From positions 1-40,832 of the forward strand of contig JAHLFG010000089.1 in NCBI GenBank assembly GCA_018883895.1: a stretch of 40,832 bases of DNA. The letters run 5' to 3'. This DNA comes from Candidatus Anaerobiospirillum merdipullorum. GTDB taxonomy: Bacteria > Pseudomonadota > Gammaproteobacteria > Enterobacterales > Succinivibrionaceae. Below are positions 36,288 through 40,832 of the stretch, in pieces (position 1 is the first letter of the stretch; every line of letters starts with the position of its first letter). The translations under genes were made by a program, and so were the position numbers. The notes beneath the pieces are model-generated. The model did not search any database and was not told the origin of the DNA. It saw only the letters and a program-made list of their open reading frames with translations.

Positions 36288-37397
36288 ATGGGTGCTGATA
36301 ATCGTGAAATTGAAATGAAGTTAGGTTTAATCGAGCCGTGTCCGAAGTTATATGAGATTCTGCAAAAGATTGGTCAAGTCAGTGCGATGCGCAGTGACGA
36401 ATTGCAAAATGTTTATTTTGACACCCCCGAGCGTGATCTCTTTGCCATGAAAGCCGGTTTGCGTATTCGTCGCGGCCATAAATTTGCCGAGCAGACCTTA
36501 AAGTTAAAGGGGACTGCCTTAGCTGGTGTGCATAGCCGTCAAGAATACAATGTGGATATTGCGCCGGACGTTACCACCCCGGATTTACATCTTTTCCCGG
36601 CTGAGGCCTTTGCCGATGGAAGTAATCTTGAAGCATTGCAGCAGAAATTAGAGCGCCAATGCGAAATCAATTTCCGCCGCGAATGCTATGATTTGACCTA
36701 CAAAAACAGCTTATTTGAAATTGCCGTGGATGTGGGCACCATTGGCGCTGGTACGATTAATGCGCCGCTGATGGAGCTTGAAATTGAACTTAAGCAATCC
36801 ACTTTGGAGACTCCGGCCATCATCGCACTCTTTGATGAGCTGGTGTTTAAATTAGCGCAAGCTGGCGTCAAACTAACCTTGGAGCCTTTTTCCAAGATGC
36901 ACCGTGCCGCTTTACTTATGGGCATTCGCGAGCGCAATTCTTTACAGTTACCGGACAATCCGGCCGGCGATATCTCAGGTTATATTTCCATTGGCCTGAA
37001 AGCCTTTGAATCACTGTTAGGCTTGTATCTGGTTAAGTTCAATCCGATGTATTTAGGCTATATGGCCTATACCTTAAAGTGCATCCGCCGCGCCTATGAC
37101 TACTTAGTGGTGCGCAGTGCAGAGGATGACAATGTCAACTTCTCTGAAAGTTTTGCCGCATTGCGCCGCAATCGCAAGGTCATTAAGCGCAGTTTAAAAG
37201 ATTTGGCCAAGTTCCTGCGCAAGCAAGAGCAGGCCTTATTGGTGCATCAGTTAAACGGCGTGGAAGTGGATATGCCTAAGGCAGCCCAAAGGCTGCGCGT
37301 TAAGATCTCAAAAACGCAGGCTTTTTGTTTACCCCTGCACTTAAGAGCATTATTATTAAGCCTAGATAACGTAAAAAGCGTCAATCAACAGGCTTAA
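36288..37397 (+). CDS. ygiF: CYTH domain inorganic triphosphatase-like protein
   Basis: This protein belongs to the CYTH (triphosphate tunnel) family; E. coli YgiF hydrolyses inorganic triphosphate. The ExExK signature is at E7, E9 and K11 (NREIEMKLGL), followed by NVYFDTP, LRIRRG, EQTLKLKG and MELEIELKQ. The start 36288 is set by GAGGAG 9 nt upstream and by the family start; an upstream in-frame ATG at 36210 would add 26 residues. It has 369 residues against 433 in E. coli. The C-terminal third looks like a shortened helical CHAD domain. glnE starts 1 nt after the stop, as in E. coli. Confidence 0.9.
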   Translation: MGADNREIEMKLGLIEPCPKLYEILQKIGQVSAMRSDELQNVYFDTPERDLFAMKAGLRIRRGHKFAEQTLKLKGTALAGVHSRQEYNVDIAPDVTTPDLHLFPAEAFADGSNLEALQQKLERQCEINFRRECYDLTYKNSLFEIAVDVGTIGAGTINAPLMELEIELKQSTLETPAIIALFDELVFKLAQAGVKLTLEPFSKMHRAALLMGIRERNSLQLPDNPAGDISGYISIGLKAFESLLGLYLVKFNPMYLGYMAYTLKCIRRAYDYLVVRSAEDDNVNFSESFAALRRNRKVIKRSLKDLAKFLRKQEQALLVHQLNGVEVDMPKAAQRLRVKISKTQAFCLPLHLRALLLSLDNVKSVNQQA

Positions 37398-37398
37398 G

Positions 37399-40305
37399 AT
37401 GGAACCACTGCCCAGATACAATATTTTTCCTCAAGTTAAACCTTTGCCGCCGCTACTTGCCCAAGAGGCGGCAAAATACCGTGAGCGCCTGCAGCGCGCT
37501 CCGGCCGACAGCCTTGCCATTATCGAAAATGCCCCGGATTTAGACTATGTGCTGGGCATGTCGGATTTCATTGCCAAAACCTTAATTCAATATCCGCGTC
37601 AATGCGCTGACCTTATCGCTCAAGGAGTGCTCACTTCCGATGGGCAATTGCTTGATCATCGCACCGCCGTACAGGAGGCCTTAGTGCCCGGGCTTAGCGA
37701 TATGGAGCTGAAAAAGCGCCTGCGCATCTTGCGCCGTACCCGCATGGTCCCCATTGCCTGGCGTGACCTTACCGGTAAGGCCGATATTGAGGAGATCTTT
37801 GTCGCCCTCTCCAATTTGGCCGAAGAAATTGTGATGCGCCTTATCGACGTGGTGCGCGCTTCCATGGTACCGGCCTTTGGTGATGCTCTTACCAAGGAAG
37901 GTAAACCGATGCCATTATTGGTTTTGGGCATGGGTAAATTGGGTGGTGGTGAGCTCAACTTTTCATCTGACATCGACCTTATCTGCTGCTACCCTTATGA
38001 TGGTGAAACACAGGGCGGCACGCGTACGCTGACCCATCAGGAATTTTTCTCGCGCCTTGTGCAGCGCTTTTCTAATCTGCTTTCGGATAATACCGCCGAT
38101 GGTTTTTGCTATCGCATGGATTTGCGTTTGCGTCCCTTTGGCGATGCCGGCAGTTTGGTCAGCAGCTTTGATGCCTTATCGGTGTACTATGAAACGCAGG
38201 GGCGTACCTGGGAGCGCTATGCCTTAGTCAAGGCCAAACTCCTCGGGTATTTTAAGCATTGGCAACCCTATGGTGATGAGCTTATCGATATGTTACGTCC
38301 CTTTGTCTATCGACGCTATATCGACTTTAGTGCCATTGAGTCTTTGCGCAAGTTAAAGCACATCATTGCCTCGGAGGTAAGACGCCGTAAGCTTGATAAC
38401 AACTTTAAGTTAGGCTCAGGCGGTATTCGTGAGGTGGAGTTCATTGCGCAGGTCTTTGAGCTCATGCGTGGTGGGCGCTTTATGGAGCTACAAGAGCGCT
38501 CCTTGCGTAAAACCTTGGGATTTTTAGCTAAATTACATCTACTTCCTGCTGAGGTATGCGCCAAGCTTGATGAAGATTACGTTTATTTGCGCCGCTTAGA
38601 AAACAGCCTGCAAGAGCTTGCCGATCAGCAAACCCAGACCTTGCCTGACAAAGAGCGCGATCAAATGCGCCTTGCTATTGCCATGAATAAGGAAAGCTAT
38701 GCTGAGCTTACGCAAGAGCTAAGTCAGGTCATGGCCGAGGTGCATGGGGAGTTTTGTAAGGTCATTAACGATCCTGAGCATGGCGATGATGAAGAGGGCA
38801 CAGATGCCGATAGCGATATGGATCTGTGGGAAATGACCCGTGATCCGGCGGAAGTGGCCGATGTGATCCGTCCCTTACTTAAGGATGAAAGTCAGGCCCG
38901 TCCTTTTGCCCAAGGCATTGTCACCTTGCAACATACGCTGTCCCATCAGCCGGTGGGGCCCAACGGGCGCGATACCTTACGCCGTTTGATGCCGCAAGTG
39001 ATTCGCCAATGCGCGCAATATCAAAATGGCGCCGATCTCTTTGCCAAAGCTGCACACTTAATTGAGCAGGTGGCCTTGCGTACCACCTATTTGCAGCTGT
39101 TAACGGAAAATGCCTCGGCCTTAACGCGCCTGATTTCGCTCCTTAACGAAAACGCCTTTGCTGCGGCTTTGATTTCCGCCCATCCCATCTTGCTCGATGA
39201 GCTGATAGCGCCGCAGTATTTAAAGGCACCGCCTAAGCCTGAGGAATATCTGGCGGCATTGCGGCAAAGTTTGATGCGCATTGAGCCGGATGACTTAGAA
39301 GAGCAAATGGAGGCTTTGCGCCTGTTCAAGAAAATAAACGTGTTGCGCATTGCAATGTCAGATCGCTCCGCAAGTCTGCCCTTGATGAAGATTAGCGATT
39401 GTTTGACGTGGCTGGCCGAAGCCTTGATTCGGCAAATGCTCATCTTGTCCTGGCAACAAACCGCGCAACGCTTTGGCACCCCGCCGGGGCGCAGTGCGCA
39501 AGATCCGGGTCTGGCCATCATCGGTTATGGCAAGTTAGGCGGCATTGAACTTGGCTACAAGTCAGATTTGGATATGGTCTTTATCCGCGAGGTCAATGAC
39601 GGCATGACCGAGGGGGAGAAGAGTGTGCCCTGTGCGCTCTTTTACCAAAAGCTGGTGCAGCGCTTCTTGCACTTATCGGTCACGCGCATGACCGGCGGTG
39701 TGCTCTACGATTTGGACATGCGTTTAAGACCGGATGGCGACTCGGGCATGTTGGTGGCCGATACCGCAGGCTTTGAGGCCTATCAGAAAAATCGTGCCTG
39801 GACCTGGGAGCATCAGGCCTTGGTGCGGGCACGGCCATTGGCCGGCTCAAAGAGCGTGATGAATGAGTTCAGTCGCATCCGCGATGAAGTGCTACGCATG
39901 CCGCGCGATGAGGCCAAGCTTAAAGAAGATGTGCTCTCGATGCGTCAAAAGATGCGCGATCATTTAGATCGCTCCTCTGACAAGCTCTTTGACTTAAAGC
40001 AGGGTCCGGGCGGCATGGTGGATGTGGAATTTATTTCCCAATATCTGCTCTTGCGCTATGCGCCGAAGTTTTCCAGCATGGTGCTGTGGTCAGATAATGT
40101 GCGCATCTTAGATGAGTGCGCGCGCTTGAATATCTTGACTGCCCACGACGTGCAAGTCCTCAAGGACGCTTATCTGGCCATTCGCGGTTATTATCATCGC
40201 GTCTCGCTGGCCAACTTACCGCGCATTGTGGCCAAAGAAGATCGTCCGCCGGAGTGTGCGGATGTGGAAAAGATCTGGCAAGTCATTTTTGCCGGCCCCA
40301 AGTAA
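37399..40305 (+). CDS. glnE: Bifunctional glutamine synthetase adenylyltransferase/deadenylase
   Basis: GlnE adds AMP to and removes it from glutamine synthetase in response to PII and glutamine. Both nucleotidyltransferase domains are intact. The N-terminal (deadenylylating) one has GMGKLGGGELNFSSDIDL from about residue 177; the C-terminal (adenylylating) one has GYGKLGGIELGYKSDLDMVF from about 709. DLRLRPFGDAGSL and DMRLRPDGDSGML appear in the respective halves. At 968 residues it is close to the 946 of E. coli. An acidic linker (DDEEGTDADSDMDL) near residue 460 is a local feature. It follows ygiF by 1 nt and ends before a terminator and the repeat array. Confidence 0.97.
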   Translation: MEPLPRYNIFPQVKPLPPLLAQEAAKYRERLQRAPADSLAIIENAPDLDYVLGMSDFIAKTLIQYPRQCADLIAQGVLTSDGQLLDHRTAVQEALVPGLSDMELKKRLRILRRTRMVPIAWRDLTGKADIEEIFVALSNLAEEIVMRLIDVVRASMVPAFGDALTKEGKPMPLLVLGMGKLGGGELNFSSDIDLICCYPYDGETQGGTRTLTHQEFFSRLVQRFSNLLSDNTADGFCYRMDLRLRPFGDAGSLVSSFDALSVYYETQGRTWERYALVKAKLLGYFKHWQPYGDELIDMLRPFVYRRYIDFSAIESLRKLKHIIASEVRRRKLDNNFKLGSGGIREVEFIAQVFELMRGGRFMELQERSLRKTLGFLAKLHLLPAEVCAKLDEDYVYLRRLENSLQELADQQTQTLPDKERDQMRLAIAMNKESYAELTQELSQVMAEVHGEFCKVINDPEHGDDEEGTDADSDMDLWEMTRDPAEVADVIRPLLKDESQARPFAQGIVTLQHTLSHQPVGPNGRDTLRRLMPQVIRQCAQYQNGADLFAKAAHLIEQVALRTTYLQLLTENASALTRLISLLNENAFAAALISAHPILLDELIAPQYLKAPPKPEEYLAALRQSLMRIEPDDLEEQMEALRLFKKINVLRIAMSDRSASLPLMKISDCLTWLAEALIRQMLILSWQQTAQRFGTPPGRSAQDPGLAIIGYGKLGGIELGYKSDLDMVFIREVNDGMTEGEKSVPCALFYQKLVQRFLHLSVTRMTGGVLYDLDMRLRPDGDSGMLVADTAGFEAYQKNRAWTWEHQALVRARPLAGSKSVMNEFSRIRDEVLRMPRDEAKLKEDVLSMRQKMRDHLDRSSDKLFDLKQGPGGMVDVEFISQYLLLRYAPKFSSMVLWSDNVRILDECARLNILTAHDVQVLKDAYLAIRGYYHRVSLANLPRIVAKEDRPPECADVEKIWQVIFAGPK

Positions 40306-40314
40306 AACCACCGC

Positions 40315-40341
40315 GCTGCCTCACTGGAGGCAGCCTCTTTG
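40315..40341 (+). terminator. Terminator after glnE
   Basis: GCTGCCTC and GAGGCAGC form a perfect 8-bp stem with loop ACTG, followed by CTCTTTGTT. On the minus strand the same stem is followed by GCGGTGGTTTTA, so it could also stop a transcript coming leftward from the repeat array. Confidence 0.7.
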
Positions 40342-40360
40342 TTGCCGTTTGCGTCACAGT

Positions 40361-40407
40361 TTTGGAGACAGTCCAAAGTGCCCTAAGTCATGCCTTATTT
40401 GCATGAC
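40361..40407. repeat. Two inverted repeats between glnE and the repeat array
   Basis: TTTGGA and TCCAAA (40361-40377) are separated by 5 nt, and GTCATGC and GCATGAC (40387-40407) by 7 nt; both are perfect. The second ends 3 nt before the first array repeat. They could form hairpins at the distal end of an array transcript. Confidence 0.6.
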
Positions 40408-40410
40408 AAT

Positions 40411-40647
40411 CCTCAAACTCCACCAGATTGATGAGGTAGAGAGTCCGATCGCACCTCAAACTCCACCAGATTGATGAGCAATTTGCCCGCTGTCGCCTCA
40501 AACTCCACCAGATTGATGAGGTGATATTTGGACCAAACCTCAAACTCCACCAGATTGATGAGTCAGGCAAAGCGACAAAGCCTCAAACTCCACCAGATTG
40601 ATGAGGATTTGGCTGCACAAATCCTCAAACTCCACCAGATTGATGAG
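40411..40647 (-). repeat. Interspaced direct-repeat array, CRISPR-like with very short spacers
   Basis: Six identical 25-bp repeats lie at 40411-40435, 40454-40478, 40496-40520, 40538-40562, 40581-40605 and 40623-40647. Each begins CCTCAAACTC and ends GATTGATGAG on the plus strand. They enclose five different spacers of 18, 17, 17, 18 and 17 bp, so the period is 43, 42, 42, 43 and 42 bp. The repeat ends are partly complementary (CTCA with TGAG). Repeat identity with unique, length-controlled spacers is the CRISPR pattern, but CRISPR spacers are usually well above 25 bp and no cas gene is visible. Strand is inferred from the promoter at 40648-40677. The array itself is certain; its class is not. 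Confidence 0.9.
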
Positions 40648-40677
40648 AGTATAACTCAATTTATCGATTCTTATCAA
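40648..40677 (-). promoter_or_regulatory. Promoter reading into the repeat array
   Basis: On the minus strand TTGATA (40672-40677) and TATACT (40648-40653) are separated by 18 bp, each one mismatch from the sigma70 consensus. The -10 directly abuts the last repeat, so transcription would start within that repeat and run leftward through the array toward glnE. Confidence 0.6.
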
Positions 40678-40832
40678 ATTTATGAAAAAATTAAAGTTCA
40701 AAATTAACTGGCTAATTTTAGATATTAACTACCTAATCTCTAATTTGTACATGATAAAATAACTTTATATTATATGATGGTTATAAGGCTTAAATAGCTA
40801 AGTGGGTACTGATTTGGATGTGACAAAAGATC
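40678..40832. other. AT-rich flank at the right edge
   Basis: This stretch is strongly AT-rich and has no open reading frame of note before the window ends. It resembles a leader or upstream control region. Genes that may work with the array would lie beyond base 40832. Confidence 0.5.

Noticed and set aside
40388-40570. Minus-strand reading frame with repeated SSIWWSLR
   Set aside because: The peptide repetition is only the translation of the DNA repeats. The 43-bp intervals break the frame, and there is no ribosome site.
40411-40647. Assignment of the array to a TIGR (dual-spacer guide) system or to a standard CRISPR type
   Set aside because: The repeat contains a box C-like TGATGA, but a dual-spacer array should alternate two repeat types, and only one is seen. 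Standard CRISPR assignment fails on spacer length and lack of visible cas genes. Both stay open until the flank is known.

Overview
The window looks like a chromosomal segment of a gammaproteobacterium. Its blocks follow Escherichia coli-type gene order: xseB-ispA-dxs, rpsU divergent from tsaD, folB/uppP/cca, and ygiM-ygiF-glnE. It also carries a complete Na+-pumping NADH:quinone reductase operon (nqrABCDEF). A large plant DPE2-like amylomaltase, a maltose-type MFS carrier, an mglBAC sugar importer and Na+-based respiration suggest a host-associated, carbohydrate-fermenting lineage such as Succinivibrionaceae. That placement is inference; I see no rRNA or tRNA in the window to test it.

Layout. 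1-6058: the 3' end of pheT, then xseB, ispA, dxs, yajQ and an ampG-like permease, all on the plus strand (translation, isoprenoid precursors, muropeptide import). 6059-6626: a long structured intergenic region ending in the nqr promoter. 6627-12520: nqrABCDEF. 12738-14705: a secreted protein I do not recognise. 14951-18786 (minus): mglBAC, with a GalR-type operator and a CRP-like site upstream. 19074-21314: a small PPOX/Nim-like flavoprotein converging on proS. 21489-24166: nqrM-apbE-mpl, the Nqr maturation factors plus a murein-recycling ligase. 24349-25269: an EamA/DMT exporter. 25342-28513: rpsU (minus), then tsaD-folB-folK-uppP (plus). 28510-29676: cca (minus). 29739-34699 (minus): an alpha-glucan module of AraC regulator, SLC45-like MFS carrier and CBM20-containing malQ, lying between cca and ygiM, which are close neighbours in E. 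coli. 35291-40305: ygiM (minus) and ygiF-glnE (plus).

The right end (40411-40647) is the most unusual part. Six identical 25-bp direct repeats are separated by five different 17-18-bp sequences, with a period of 42 or 43 bp. The array has CRISPR-like geometry but unusually short spacers. A good sigma70-type promoter on the minus strand abuts the last repeat and points into the array. The flank beyond it is AT-rich and runs off the window, so any partner protein genes cannot be seen.

How the genes fit together: NqrA-F needs covalent FMN on NqrB and NqrC, supplied by ApbE, and NqrM for metal-site maturation; all eight genes are present in two loci. AmpG, Mpl and UppP belong to cell-wall recycling and lipid-carrier recycling, and IspA and Dxs supply the polyprenyl precursors. 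MglBAC and the malQ module import or process sugars, and both have CRP-like sites upstream.
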